A stretch of 64,000 nt of DNA from Paraburkholderia azotifigens (lineage in GTDB: Bacteria > Pseudomonadota > Gammaproteobacteria > Burkholderiales > Burkholderiaceae): NCBI RefSeq assembly GCF_007995085.1, contig NZ_VOQS01000005.1, positions 2,046,001 to 2,110,000 of the forward strand. The letters are read 5' to 3'. Under the pieces are notes generated by a model that saw only the letters and a program-made list of their open reading frames with translations, was not told the DNA's origin and did no database searches. Made by a program: the position numbers and the translations under genes. Position 1 is the first letter of the stretch, and every line of letters begins with the position of its first letter. Below, piece by piece: positions 27,323 to 36,665 of the stretch.

Positions 27323-28048
27323 TCAAAGCAGCCGCAAACCTCCGTCACATTCGATGACGGCTCCCGTCATGAAGGTGTTTTCCATCAGAAACCGGAGCGC
27401 GTGCGCGACGTCTTCCGCCTTGCCGACACGTCTGACCGGAAGCGTTTCAGCTTGCTGCATGAACAGCGCTGTCTTGACGCTAACGGGTACTTTGTCCCAC
27501 CACTCGGTATCGATCACACCCGGCGAAACGGCGTTGACGCGCAGCGGCGCAAGTTCACGTGCGAGCGTGCCGATCATGCTTTCGAGCGCACCGTTGATGG
27601 CGCCGAGGCCGGCCGTGCCAGGATTGGCAATGCGAGCGGAGATGGCCGTCACGAACGTCAGGCTGCCGCCGCGGTGAAGGACCGGGAGGCCGGCCTGCGC
27701 CGCTTCGAGTTGCGGCCAGAACTTGGCCTCGAAGCCGCGACGCAGGGCCGTCAGATCCAGTTCGCTGAACTGGCCGGCGCCTTCGCCGCCGGAGAGCGTC
27801 AGCACCAGGTGATCGATCGAGCCCACGCGAGCGAAGAAACGATCGAGCGCGGCGCGGTCGCTGCAGTCGAGTGCTTCGCCGACGACATCCCCGCGTCCGC
27901 CGAGGCCGTCGAGCGCCTTGTTGAGTTTTTCCTGACTGCGGCCGACCGCGACAACGCTCGCGCCGGCAGCGGCCAGCCACGACACCGTTGCTAATCCAAT
28001 GCCCGAAGAACCGCCCAGCACGACGGCTTTTTGATCTTGCCAGTTCAT
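27323..28048 (-). CDS. SDR-family protein without YxxxK
   Basis: The protein has 241 residues from the ATG at 28048. The N-terminal nucleotide motif is LGGSSGIG (11-18) and the C-terminus GAVIECDGGLRLL is normal for an SDR. The catalytic region reads TAGLGAINGALES, so the Tyr and Lys positions are Leu148 and Asn152, and NNAG is replaced by LSGGEG near 85-90. Classical dehydrogenase chemistry is therefore doubtful. It is divergent from the LysR gene at 28167, its probable regulator. Confidence 0.85.
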   Translation of the reverse strand: MNWQDQKAVVLGGSSGIGLATVSWLAAAGASVVAVGRSQEKLNKALDGLGGRGDVVGEALDCSDRAALDRFFARVGSIDHLVLTLSGGEGAGQFSELDLTALRRGFEAKFWPQLEAAQAGLPVLHRGGSLTFVTAISARIANPGTAGLGAINGALESMIGTLARELAPLRVNAVSPGVIDTEWWDKVPVSVKTALFMQQAETLPVRRVGKAEDVAHALRFLMENTFMTGAVIECDGGLRLL

Positions 28049-28166
28049 ATCGCTGCTCCTGTCGATGAATGGGACGCAGGCCGGTTCGCCATCGCATCGC
28101 GTGTCGCCGCGCTCCCGTAGAGATAGAATGCGTGACACGCCTTTATCATTCAAATCGTTCATTACG

Positions 28167-29111
28167 ATGACTGTCATCATTGAAAATGATTTCAGGCATT
28201 TCGACCTGAACCTGCTTCTGACCTTCCGCGCACTGTTCGAAGAGCGCAGCGTCACGCGCGCGGCGCAGCGGCTCTTTCTCGGCCAGCCTGCCGTGAGCGG
28301 CGCGCTCAAACGCTTGCGCGAGGCGTTCGGCGATGAACTGTTCGTGCGCACGTCGCGCGGCATCGCGCCTACCCCGCGCGCACTTGAACTGGCCCGGCAG
28401 ATCGAGCCGTTTCTTCAGTCGCTGCACCAGGTGCTGACCCAGCCGCCCGTGTTCGAGCCGGCAATCGCGCGACGCGTGTTCCGCATCGGCTTGAGCGATT
28501 CGCTGGAGGTGTTGACCACGCCGGAAATCATGGATCGCCTGAGCACCACGGCGCCCAATGTGAAGCTGATCGCGCGCCCCACTGATTCGACGCGCGCGGC
28601 CGCCATGCTCGACGAGGGCGAGATAGAACTCGCGGTCGGCGTATTTCCGGAATGTGTGCAGTGGCAGCGCCGCAGGCCGCTATTTCAGTGGAGCTTCGTG
28701 AGCGTCTTTAACCCGCGCCTCGTCAAAACACGCCGAAAGCGTCTGTCGATGGAGGAATTCCTGCGCTATCGACACGTGCTGACGTCGTTCAGTGCCGGCC
28801 TGAATGGATTCGTCGACGAGCGGCTGGAGCTGGAAGGACTGAAGCGCAATGTGGTGTTCTCCAGCGCGAGCTTCGCCACGAGTCCGTTCATCGTGCGGCG
28901 CACGCCTGCGATTGCGACGGTGCCTGATTTTATCGGCCGCGTCTGGTGCGACGCCCTGGATTTGGCGATGAGTCCGCTGCCATTCGATGTACCGGCCTAC
29001 GAGGTCTCGCTGATGTGGTCCGCGGCGCGGGATCAGGATCCGGGGCTCGCATGGCTGGCCCAGTTGTTCACTGAAACGTTTCAGCGGAGTGTGGCCGCAC
29101 GCGCCTCCTGA
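28167..29111 (+). CDS. LysR-family regulator, NodD/LeuO-like
   Basis: The protein has 314 residues from the ATG at 28167; an earlier in-frame ATG at 28065 overlaps the divergent SDR promoter and is unlikely. The N-terminus FRHFDLNLLLTFRALFEERS with TRAAQRLFLGQPAVSGALKRLR is typical of the NodD/NahR branch, whose effectors are often aromatic. The effector domain is complete. It starts 118 bp from the divergent SDR gene, which is the likely target. Confidence 0.9.
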   Translation: MTVIIENDFRHFDLNLLLTFRALFEERSVTRAAQRLFLGQPAVSGALKRLREAFGDELFVRTSRGIAPTPRALELARQIEPFLQSLHQVLTQPPVFEPAIARRVFRIGLSDSLEVLTTPEIMDRLSTTAPNVKLIARPTDSTRAAAMLDEGEIELAVGVFPECVQWQRRRPLFQWSFVSVFNPRLVKTRRKRLSMEEFLRYRHVLTSFSAGLNGFVDERLELEGLKRNVVFSSASFATSPFIVRRTPAIATVPDFIGRVWCDALDLAMSPLPFDVPAYEVSLMWSAARDQDPGLAWLAQLFTETFQRSVAARAS

Positions 29112-29178
29112 TAAGCGGCGCTTATCAGGCCATCCGTCCAAACGATTGGACGCGCACTTGCACGCCATCGACACTGCT

Positions 29179-30522
29179 TCACATCGCATGGGGTGGTTCA
29201 CGTCGATATGTCGCCAGGGCGCCCGCGCTTTCCATCGATTTGTGAAAGTCCATCCGACGCGAATCGGCGATTGCCCGTGGATCGAACTTCTCATCGAGCA
29301 TGACACCCCAGATCTTGCGCATCTGCATGCCGATGTTGCCTGCGTCATACAGGGGAAAGACCGCGGCTTCACGCAGGAATTTTTCCATCGGGTGCTGCTT
29401 GTCGAGCGCGTTGACACCCATCACCTGAAGGGCGCGAAACACCGCGGTGAAGAGCGTCTCTCCGCAAAAGACCTTTGCCATCGCGCCGACGGCATGCCCT
29501 TCCGAATCGAACAGATCCAGATAGTGCGCGGCCTTCCACGAGAACGCGCGGCATGCTTCGATCTTCATCGCGATGTCCGCGAGCATGTAGCCAACCGCCT
29601 GCTGGTGGATCATCGGCATGCCGCCTCCCGCCCTGCGCGTCTTCGACCATTGAAGAACGAACTCGTAAGCGGATCGCGCGACTCCGACGGCCGCAATGGC
29701 CGCAACCGGCCCCGACCACGTAAATGCCTTGCTGATGACGAGATCGCCATCGCCGATCGCAAAGAGGTTTTCCTCGGGAACGCGGCAGTCCTTGAAGGTG
29801 ATGGCGTTGTTCTGGCACAGGCGATGTCCCAGCTTGGAGATCGGTTCGCCATAACTGACACCCGCCGTGCCTCTCGGAACGACGATCGCGCTGAGTCCTT
29901 CGCGACCGCCTTTCGCAGGGTCGGTGCGCACAATGCAGACGTTCACATCCGCGCCACGCAGATCCCATCCGCCAGCGTTGCACGGCCAGTACTTCAGGCC
30001 GTTCAGAACATATTCGCCGCGTGCCTTATCGTGCTTCGCGATGAGTCCGATGCCCGCCGGACGCGCGCCCGGATGATCGAAATTCGCCGTTCCCCCGATG
30101 TCGTCGACGGGCTCGCTCACCGTCCATCCTGCGATGTATTCGCCGCGCGGATCGCTCGTCGCCTGCACCAGCCATTTTTTCTTCTGCTCGTCCGAGCCGA
30201 ACCACACGAGCGGCATGAGCGCGAGTCCGTTCACCAGCAGCACGGTCGCGAAGCCGGGATCGACGGCGGTGATCTCTTCCGCGACGATCTGCAGATCCAG
30301 ATTGCTGATGCCGCCGCCTCCATATTCGCGCGGCAGGAAACCGGTCGCGAAGCCCAGCTTGTAGCACTCGAGGTAAGCACCTTTCATCAACACAAAGGCT
30401 TTTTGAGTGTCGCGCTCCTCGTCGGCTTTCTTGACCAGAGGCTGGAGAATTTCCACCGAGAACTCGCGAGCGTTACGTTGCAACTTTTGTTGCGCGGCAG
30501 TCAGAGTGAAATCGATCGACAT
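29179..30522 (-). CDS. Acyl-CoA dehydrogenase-like flavoprotein
   Basis: The protein has 447 residues from the ATG at 30522 (MSIDFTLTAAQQKLQ). It has the three acyl-CoA dehydrogenase regions: helical N-terminal (to about 130), beta middle (WTVSEPVDDIGGTANFD through SAIVVPRGTAGVSYG) and helical C-terminal. At the place of the usual catalytic Glu (YEGT) it has YDAGN with D393, an unusual choice shared with its neighbour. It is somewhat longer than the 380-residue norm. It follows a paralogous gene at 30632 and both are on the minus strand, 109 bp apart. The substrate is unknown. Confidence 0.87.
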   Translation of the reverse strand: MSIDFTLTAAQQKLQRNAREFSVEILQPLVKKADEERDTQKAFVLMKGAYLECYKLGFATGFLPREYGGGGISNLDLQIVAEEITAVDPGFATVLLVNGLALMPLVWFGSDEQKKKWLVQATSDPRGEYIAGWTVSEPVDDIGGTANFDHPGARPAGIGLIAKHDKARGEYVLNGLKYWPCNAGGWDLRGADVNVCIVRTDPAKGGREGLSAIVVPRGTAGVSYGEPISKLGHRLCQNNAITFKDCRVPEENLFAIGDGDLVISKAFTWSGPVAAIAAVGVARSAYEFVLQWSKTRRAGGGMPMIHQQAVGYMLADIAMKIEACRAFSWKAAHYLDLFDSEGHAVGAMAKVFCGETLFTAVFRALQVMGVNALDKQHPMEKFLREAAVFPLYDAGNIGMQMRKIWGVMLDEKFDPRAIADSRRMDFHKSMESAGALATYRREPPHAM

Positions 30523-30631
30523 TGCGGAAGCCCGAAGTTGTGAGGTTGCCAACGGACGCGTCGAGTTTTGCAGCCCTGCAGACGATCTCGCGCGCGCCAC
30601 CGCATTTCACCGAAGCATCGAAATAGACGAC

Positions 30632-31927
30632 CTAGCCCGTTGCCGCGACGGGCGCATGAAAATAGATGGATTCGTCGTCCATGGCCGCGCGGGGATTGAA
30701 ATGTTCATGCGCCATGATCCCTTTCACGCGGCGTCGCTGGATGGCCATGTTGCCGCCATCGAAGATCGGCAACAACGCGGCGTCATGGAGGTTCCGGTTG
30801 AGGCTGTATCGGTTGTCCGGGTTATGCAGGCGGACAATCTGCATACACTTGAACACGCAGTCGAACATCGTTTCCGTGACATTGATCTTGCACATTGCAC
30901 CGAAGATGTCCGCGTCGTGATCGTGCTTGTCCAGGTAATCGGCGGCGCGCCACGCAAAATAGCGAGCCGATTCGATCTTCCCTGCGACTTCGCACAGCAA
31001 GTAGCCCACGTTCTCGAATTGACTGATGGGCGGAAGCGAACGGCCGAAGTGTCGCTTCGACGATCGCAGCGCGACTTCATAGGCAGCGCGCGCAACGCCC
31101 GCTGCCGCGATCGCCGCCACGGGTCCGAACCAAGCGAAATTCCGGTTAATGACCAGATCGCCCCGACTTTCCGTGTCGGGAAGCAGGTTTTCGGCGGGCA
31201 CGATCGCATTGTCGAATTCGATGAGCGCATCCGTTGTCGTGCGGCAAGCCCTGTTCGGCGGGAAACCGTAGCTCACGCCAGCCGTGCCGCGCTCGACGAC
31301 GATTGCCGAAAGGCCCCTCATGAATCCGATCTCGCGGCCCGTGCGGACGATCACGATCTGCGAGTTCGATCCCTGACCATCCCACCCTGCGGCCGACGAC
31401 CACATTTTTCGACCATTCAGCACGTAGTGATCGCCGCGCCGCGCCGCGGTCAGTCCGATTCCGGCGGAGCACAGCGGATTGTCGAGGCTTGTTGCCGGCC
31501 GCGTCGCGCCAGGCGGTTCGGCCGCCGTCCACGCCCCGAGATACTGTTCGTCGGGGTCCGAGGTGGCGGCGCGGAGAAACCGGCGCTTTTGCGCTTCGTC
31601 GCCGTACCAGATGATCGGCATCAGCCCAAGTCCGTTGCACAACAGCGTGCAGGCGAAGCCCGGGTCGATCGCCGAAATCTCTTCGGTGGCGATCGTGAAG
31701 TCGAGGCAGGACAATCCCCCGCCGCCATACTCCGAAGGCAGCATGGCCGTGGCAATGCCCTGACGATACGCTTCGATGTACGCGGGTTTGCGCCTGGCAA
31801 ATGAACTGATCAGATCGAGATCCCGCCCGGTATCGGGAATCAATGGCTCGAGGACAGACTCAGAAAATTTGCGCGCCCTTTGCTGCACCGCTTTTTGAGC
31901 TGCCGACATCGTGAAATCGATTGTCAT
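30632..31927 (-). CDS. Acyl-CoA dehydrogenase-like flavoprotein, paralogue
   Basis: The protein has 431 residues from the ATG at 31927, with GGAGG 9 bp upstream. It parallels the product of the gene at 29179 along its whole length: MTIDFTMSAAQKAVQQRARK against MSIDFTLTAAQQKLQRNARE, and DPGFACTLLCNGLGLMPIIW against DPGFATVLLVNGLALMPLVW. The active-site position reads FDGGN with D390, so it also has Asp where Glu is usual. The pair probably forms a heteromer or acts on two related acyl substrates. Divergent from them is nothing; the same-strand gene upstream is the SufR-like regulator. Confidence 0.87.
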   Translation of the reverse strand: MTIDFTMSAAQKAVQQRARKFSESVLEPLIPDTGRDLDLISSFARRKPAYIEAYRQGIATAMLPSEYGGGGLSCLDFTIATEEISAIDPGFACTLLCNGLGLMPIIWYGDEAQKRRFLRAATSDPDEQYLGAWTAAEPPGATRPATSLDNPLCSAGIGLTAARRGDHYVLNGRKMWSSAAGWDGQGSNSQIVIVRTGREIGFMRGLSAIVVERGTAGVSYGFPPNRACRTTTDALIEFDNAIVPAENLLPDTESRGDLVINRNFAWFGPVAAIAAAGVARAAYEVALRSSKRHFGRSLPPISQFENVGYLLCEVAGKIESARYFAWRAADYLDKHDHDADIFGAMCKINVTETMFDCVFKCMQIVRLHNPDNRYSLNRNLHDAALLPIFDGGNMAIQRRRVKGIMAHEHFNPRAAMDDESIYFHAPVAATG

Positions 31928-32132
31928 CTGAAGCCTCCGTGACAGACCGCAGGCAACGTTGCATTGCTGCGCGACTCGAAGTGGGTCGGTGTCATCAGCA
32001 TAGGCAAGGCTTTTGACGTCAACAATTGTCAAAAGTGTCGAAAGTCCCGACTGTTACAACTTCGATGCCGAGCGCGGCGCGGCTTGTATTTCGGGGGTGA
32101 AGCGGACATCGAGGCAAGGTGACGCACAAGCA

Positions 32133-32774
32133 TCAGGCAAACGGTTTGAAGCGAAAGCGACAGGTATCGCCGCCGCGTTGCATGCAGGTCTGATGTTCCA
32201 CTTCGGTTCCCATCAGGCCCGACAGGAACCCGATATCGAAGCGGCAAACCTCAGGGTAATCTTTTGTAAGGTCGTGGTACACGCAGTTCGTGCATTCCAC
32301 GCGAGCCAGCTTCGACGCGCCCTCCGGATCGATTTCCGACGCGCGAAAGCCCGCTTCGTTCATGATCTTGACTGTCTCGGTGATCCGCTCCGAGCGCGTC
32401 TTGCCCAGCAGGCGCGGAATCAGGCCGGCGGAGGTTTTCATGCCGAGGTCGAACATATAGCGATTGAGCCGCTCGGGACCGAGTTCGTCGCGCAGCGTGG
32501 ACACCAGCAGCGCCGAAAACCACGAATACTGCTTGGGGAATTGATTCGTGCCCTCCTGAGTCAGCACGTAAGTTTGAACGGGGCGCCCGCCCGTTTTGCG
32601 CGGCGAACCCTTTTGAACGAAGTTCCGGCGTTCGAGGGCGATCAGATGCTGATTGACGGCAGTCCTGCTGATACCGACCGCCGCGATGATTTCATCGACG
32701 GTCATGCCGTTCTTGTGTTCGAGGAGCTGGTCCAGAATCCCTTGCCGGGTGCCGGATATCGGATCGGTAGCCAT
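32133..32774 (-). CDS. SufR-like HTH regulator with C-terminal cysteines
   Basis: The protein has 213 residues from the ATG at 32774; the longer open frame upstream has no homology. A winged HTH (ILDQLLEHKNGMTVDEIIAA, ISRTAVNQHLIALERR) spans about 12-75. The C-terminal half ends with five Cys: C161-x2-C164, C177, C197 and C205, in the arrangement of SufR/DUF-type Fe-S-binding regulators (CTNCVYHDL, PEVCRFD, GGDTCRF). It may sense Fe-S status, redox state or sulfur. It is upstream of the acyl-CoA dehydrogenase pair and divergent from a Cys/Met-metabolism PLP enzyme, so it could control both. Confidence 0.82.
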   Translation of the reverse strand: MATDPISGTRQGILDQLLEHKNGMTVDEIIAAVGISRTAVNQHLIALERRNFVQKGSPRKTGGRPVQTYVLTQEGTNQFPKQYSWFSALLVSTLRDELGPERLNRYMFDLGMKTSAGLIPRLLGKTRSERITETVKIMNEAGFRASEIDPEGASKLARVECTNCVYHDLTKDYPEVCRFDIGFLSGLMGTEVEHQTCMQRGGDTCRFRFKPFA

Positions 32775-32991
32775 AACATTGGAGGTCGGGACGAAGGGCG
32801 TCCCAATGGCCTGAAACAAGAATACACCGCCGTTACCGCGATACCAATCGGGATTCGTGTCGAAAGGAAAGGGCGGGGATAGAGCGGGGATAGTGCGCCC
32901 GGTTTCAGCGGATCGTGGCGAAGATTTCGAAGACCAGCGGGTTCCCGGAGATAATGTGCAGGAACCAATCGACTTGAGAAGCGGAGAAGGG

Positions 32992-34233
32992 ATGGACAAG
33001 CAAGGCTTCACCACAGGCATCGTTCACGGCGACCGGATCGCGGGCACTGAGCACGGCGGCGTGCGTCAGCCAATTCATACGTCCGTGCAGTATGGTTTCG
33101 AGCGCGTCGAGGATCTGATCGCCGTGTTTCAGGGCACGAAGAAGGGCGGCTTCAATTACGCGCGGCAGGGCACGCCGACGACGGCCGCGCTCGAGCGCAA
33201 GATCACGAGCCTGGAAGACGGCGTGGGCACGATCTGCTTCAGCACCGGCATGGCTGCGATCACGGCGACGTTCCTCACGCTTCTGCGCGCGGGCGATCAC
33301 ATCGTGTCGAGCCGTTATGTGTTCGGCAACACCAATAGCCTGTTCGGCACATTGCGGATGCTGGGCATTGAAGTCACGACCGTCGACGCGTGCGTCGCCG
33401 ACAATGTGAAGAACGCGATCCAGCCGAACACGCGCATGGTATTCGTCGAAACCATCGCGAATCCGGGCACGCAGATTCCGGACCTGCAGGGCATCGGCGA
33501 CGTGTGCCGCGAGCGCGGCATTGTGTATGTCGTCGACAACACGATTACCTCGCCTGCCTTGTTCAAACCAAAAGCGGTCGGCGCGAGTCTCGTGATCAAT
33601 TCGCTGACCAAGACGATCGCGGGTCATGGCGCCGCGCTTGGCGGAGCCGTCACGGACACGGGTCTGTTCGACTGGGGCGCGTATCCGAACATCGCCGACG
33701 ACTACCGGCGTTCGCCCGCCAAGGAGCAAGGCCTCCTGCAGATCCGCAAGAAGGGCTTGCGCGACATGGGCGCGTCGTTGTCGTCCGAGCAGGCGCATTC
33801 GATCGCGATGGGCGCGGAGACGCTCGCGTTGCGAGTGAAGCAAAGCAGCGACAACGCGCTTGCTCTCGCGCAGTTTCTGGAAGGGCACAAGGCCATCGGC
33901 AAGGTGTTCTATCCGGGGCTGAAGAGCCATCCGCAATACGACGTCGCGCGGGCGCTGTTCAAGGGCGCATCGTGGCTGTTGTCGTTCGAATTGCTCGACG
34001 CGCAGCGCATGATCGAAGTCGTCAATGCGCTCAAGCTGCCGATCAAGGCGACGGGGCTCGCCGACACGCGCACGCTGATCATTCCCGTCGCGCCGACCAT
34101 CTTCTTCGAAGCCGGTGCGGAAGCGCGCAAGGCGATGGGTATTTCCGACGGCATGCTGCGCCTGTCGGCGGGCATCGAAGATATCGACGACCTGATCGCG
34201 GATTTCGAGCAAGCGCTGAAGCTTGCTGCGTGA
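32992..34233 (+). CDS. Cys/Met-metabolism PLP enzyme
   Basis: The protein has 413 residues from the ATG at 32992, behind GGAGAAGGG. It is a fold-type I gamma-family enzyme (cystathionine gamma-synthase/beta-lyase, methionine gamma-lyase, O-acetylhomoserine sulfhydrylase group). Marks are NYARQGTPTTAALE, FSTGMAAITATFLTLL, VVDNTITSPALFKP and the Schiff-base Lys in NSLTKTIAGHG. The exact reaction cannot be chosen. It is divergent from the Cys-rich regulator at 32133, which supports a sulfur link, and lies upstream of the amino-acid ABC operon. Confidence 0.87.
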   Translation: MDKQGFTTGIVHGDRIAGTEHGGVRQPIHTSVQYGFERVEDLIAVFQGTKKGGFNYARQGTPTTAALERKITSLEDGVGTICFSTGMAAITATFLTLLRAGDHIVSSRYVFGNTNSLFGTLRMLGIEVTTVDACVADNVKNAIQPNTRMVFVETIANPGTQIPDLQGIGDVCRERGIVYVVDNTITSPALFKPKAVGASLVINSLTKTIAGHGAALGGAVTDTGLFDWGAYPNIADDYRRSPAKEQGLLQIRKKGLRDMGASLSSEQAHSIAMGAETLALRVKQSSDNALALAQFLEGHKAIGKVFYPGLKSHPQYDVARALFKGASWLLSFELLDAQRMIEVVNALKLPIKATGLADTRTLIIPVAPTIFFEAGAEARKAMGISDGMLRLSAGIEDIDDLIADFEQALKLAA

Positions 34234-34382
34234 ATGTGAAGCGCCGGCGGCCGTCGTTGCCGCCGGTACTTTCCCCTCTGCGGCGATCGTCGCGGCCCTG
34301 CGCAAGTCCCGTCGCAGTCTGAAGCGATAGCCGGACCTCTGCTTCGAGTTCACCTTTTCTCCTTCCCCCAGGGTAAACCCAA

Positions 34383-34447
34383 TTCGCAAGCCGAATTGCG
34401 CACATCCCTATTGCGCAAATTATTTTGCGCAAAGATACTTGGCGCAA
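34383..34447. promoter_or_regulatory. Phased array of TTGCGCAA sites
   Basis: Four or five copies of the self-complementary octamer TTGCGCAA or near matches stand in a row: TTCGCAA at 34383, TTGCGCAC at 34396, TTGCGCAA at 34411, TTGCGCAA at 34425 and TGGCGCAA at 34440. Steps are 13, 15, 14 and 15 bp. The array ends 44 bp before the ABC binding-protein start. It is a likely multi-site operator; the RpiR gene at the end of the operon is the obvious candidate binder. Confidence 0.6.
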
Positions 34448-34491
34448 ATCGGCTTGCTGTTGTTCGTCAACCCTAGCCTGAAGAGGTCGTC

Positions 34492-35238
34492 ATGAAACTC
34501 GTTGCAAAGTTCGCCGCGGCTGCACTCGTCGCCGTTTCCGTCCTCGGTCATGCAGCGCGCGCCGAGACCTTGCTGGTTGCCTGCGATACGGCGTTTGTGC
34601 CGTTCGAATTCAAGCAGGGCGACAAATACGTCGGCTTCGACATCGATCTGTGGGAGGCCGTCGCGAAGGATCTGAAGCTCGACTACAAGCTGCAGCCGAT
34701 GGACTTCAGCGGCATCCTGCCGGCGCTCCAGACGCATAACGTCGACGTCGCGCTAGCGGGGATCACGATCAAGGACGAACGCAAGAAAGTGATCGATTTC
34801 TCCGACGGCTACTACGACAGCGGCTTTCTGCTGATGGTGCCGGCCACGAGCGCGATCAAGGGTCCGGACGACCTGAAAGGCAAGTCGCTCGCGATCAAGA
34901 CGGGTACGTCCGCTGCGGACTACGCGAAGTCGCACTTCGCGGGCACGGAATTGCGCCAGTTTCCGAACATCGACAACGCCTATCTCGAACTGCAGACCGG
35001 TCGTGTCGATGCGGCGATGCACGACACACCGAACGTGCTCTACTACATCAACACGGCGGGCAAAGGACACGTGAAGGCGGTCGGTCCGCAAATGATGGCT
35101 CAGCAATACGGCATCGGGTTCCCGAAGGGAAGTGCGCTGGTGCCGAAGGTCAACGCGGCGCTCGCCAAGATCAAGGCTGACGGTCGCTATGCCGCGATCT
35201 ACAAGAAGTGGTTCGGCGTCGAACCGGCGAAGTCCTGA
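34492..35238 (+). CDS. Amino-acid ABC transporter, periplasmic binding protein
   Basis: A 248-residue family-3 solute-binding protein of the GlnH type. It has a signal peptide ([20 protein letters not shown], cleaved after AARA) and a mature domain with [34 protein letters not shown] and the hinge [16 protein letters not shown]. These are close to enteric GlnH, so glutamine or another polar amino acid is the probable ligand. It heads an operon with permease, ATPase, C45 hydrolase and RpiR regulator. Confidence 0.92.
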   Translation: MKLVAKFAAAALVAVSVLGHAARAETLLVACDTAFVPFEFKQGDKYVGFDIDLWEAVAKDLKLDYKLQPMDFSGILPALQTHNVDVALAGITIKDERKKVIDFSDGYYDSGFLLMVPATSAIKGPDDLKGKSLAIKTGTSAADYAKSHFAGTELRQFPNIDNAYLELQTGRVDAAMHDTPNVLYYINTAGKGHVKAVGPQMMAQQYGIGFPKGSALVPKVNAALAKIKADGRYAAIYKKWFGVEPAKS

Positions 35239-35264
35239 TACGCATCGGCAGCGGGAGACAAGTC

Positions 35265-35921
35265 ATGCAGTTCGATATGTCCGTGATCGTCGATGCGTTG
35301 CCCGCGCTGTTGCAGGGCGCGAAGCTGACGGTGCTGATCACCATCGTGGGCCTTGCGGGTGGCCTGGCAGTGGGTTTTCTATTCGGCCTGATGCGCGCGT
35401 ATGGCAACGCGTTTCTGCAACAGATCGCGTTCGCATACGTGGAGTTCGTGCGCGGCACGCCCATTGTCGTGCAGGTGATGTTCATCTATTTCGCGCTACC
35501 TGTACTGCTGAACGTGCGCGTCGACGCGTTGACGGCGGCCGTCGTGTCGATCGTCGTGAACTCGGGCGCCTATATTGCCGAGATCGTGCGCGGCTCGTTT
35601 CTGTCGGTGCCGCGCGGTCTGAAGGAAGCCGGGCTCGCGCTCGGCATGCCGATGTGGCGCGTCCTGGCATTCGTCATCGGACCGATCGCGATTCGCCGCA
35701 TGACGCCGTCGCTGGGCAACCAGTTCATCGTGAGCCTGAAGGATACGTCGCTCTTCATCGTGATCGGCGTGGGCGAACTGACGCGCCAGGGCCAGGAAAT
35801 CATGGCCGCGAACTTCAGGGCGGTCGAAATCTGGACGGCCGTGGCTGCGATTTATCTGTGCATGATCGGCATGCTGACGTTCTGTCTGCGCACGATGGAA
35901 AAGAGGATGCGGATACTATGA
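35265..35921 (+). CDS. Amino-acid ABC transporter permease (GlnP-like)
   Basis: The protein has 218 residues from the ATG at 35265, with GGGAGA upstream. It is a HisMQ/GlnP-type permease with five helices and the EAA loop ([20 protein letters not shown]) that contacts the ATPase. It resembles single-subunit GlnP, which works as a homodimer, in line with only one permease gene here. Its stop overlaps the ATPase start by 4 bp. Confidence 0.92.
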   Translation: MQFDMSVIVDALPALLQGAKLTVLITIVGLAGGLAVGFLFGLMRAYGNAFLQQIAFAYVEFVRGTPIVVQVMFIYFALPVLLNVRVDALTAAVVSIVVNSGAYIAEIVRGSFLSVPRGLKEAGLALGMPMWRVLAFVIGPIAIRRMTPSLGNQFIVSLKDTSLFIVIGVGELTRQGQEIMAANFRAVEIWTAVAAIYLCMIGMLTFCLRTMEKRMRIL

Positions 35922-36655
35922 GCGCACTCGATATGGTGCAATTCAAGCGGGTCACGAAGCGCTTCGGCCAGACTACCGTTCTCGATGACGTCGATCTGAA
36001 CATTCGCGCGGGCGAGGTCGTGGTGCTGATCGGGCCGTCGGGCTCCGGCAAGTCGACGCTGCTGCGGTGTATCAATGCGCTGGAGCATATCGACGGCGGC
36101 GATCTCGTCGTCGACGGCATCAGCGTGCTGGGCGGCGCGAAGAAGGTCCGCGAGATCCGCCGGGAAGCGGGCATGGTGTTCCAGCAGTTCAACCTGTTTC
36201 CTCAACTGACGGCGCTCGAAAACGTCGCGTTCGGTCCGCGTCAGGTGCGCGGCATGAGCAAGAGCGAAGCAGAAGTGCTTGCGCGTGAGCTGCTCGCGAA
36301 AGTCGGCCTCGCGGAGCGCGTCAATCACTATGCGGGCGAGTTGTCGGGTGGCCAGCAGCAACGCGTGGCGATCGCACGCGCGCTCGCCGTCAAGCCGAAG
36401 CTGATGCTGTTCGACGAGCCGACTTCCGCGCTCGATCCCGAGTTGCGTCAGGAAGTGCTGCGCGTGATGCAGTCGCTGGCGGAAGAGGGTATGACGATGG
36501 TCGTCGTGACACACGAGATGGCGTTCGCCCGCCGGGTCGGCACGCGGCTCATCTTTATGGAGCATGGCCATATCGCCGTCGACGGACCGCCCGCCGCGCT
36601 GCTCGACAATCCGCCGAATCAGCGTCTGCGCGATTTCCTTCAACACGTCGAGTGA
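35918..36655 (+). CDS. Amino-acid ABC transporter ATPase (GlnQ-like)
   Basis: A 245-residue ABC ATPase with Walker [11 protein letters not shown]-loop [10 protein letters not shown], signature [15 protein letters not shown], Walker B LMLFDEP and the switch His in VVVTHE. The ATG overlaps the permease stop (ATGA at 35918-35921), which fixes the start. It powers import of the amino acid bound by the 34492 product. Confidence 0.94.
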   Translation: MSALDMVQFKRVTKRFGQTTVLDDVDLNIRAGEVVVLIGPSGSGKSTLLRCINALEHIDGGDLVVDGISVLGGAKKVREIRREAGMVFQQFNLFPQLTALENVAFGPRQVRGMSKSEAEVLARELLAKVGLAERVNHYAGELSGGQQQRVAIARALAVKPKLMLFDEPTSALDPELRQEVLRVMQSLAEEGMTMVVVTHEMAFARRVGTRLIFMEHGHIAVDGPPAALLDNPPNQRLRDFLQHVE

Positions 36656-36665
36656 TACCGTTCAC

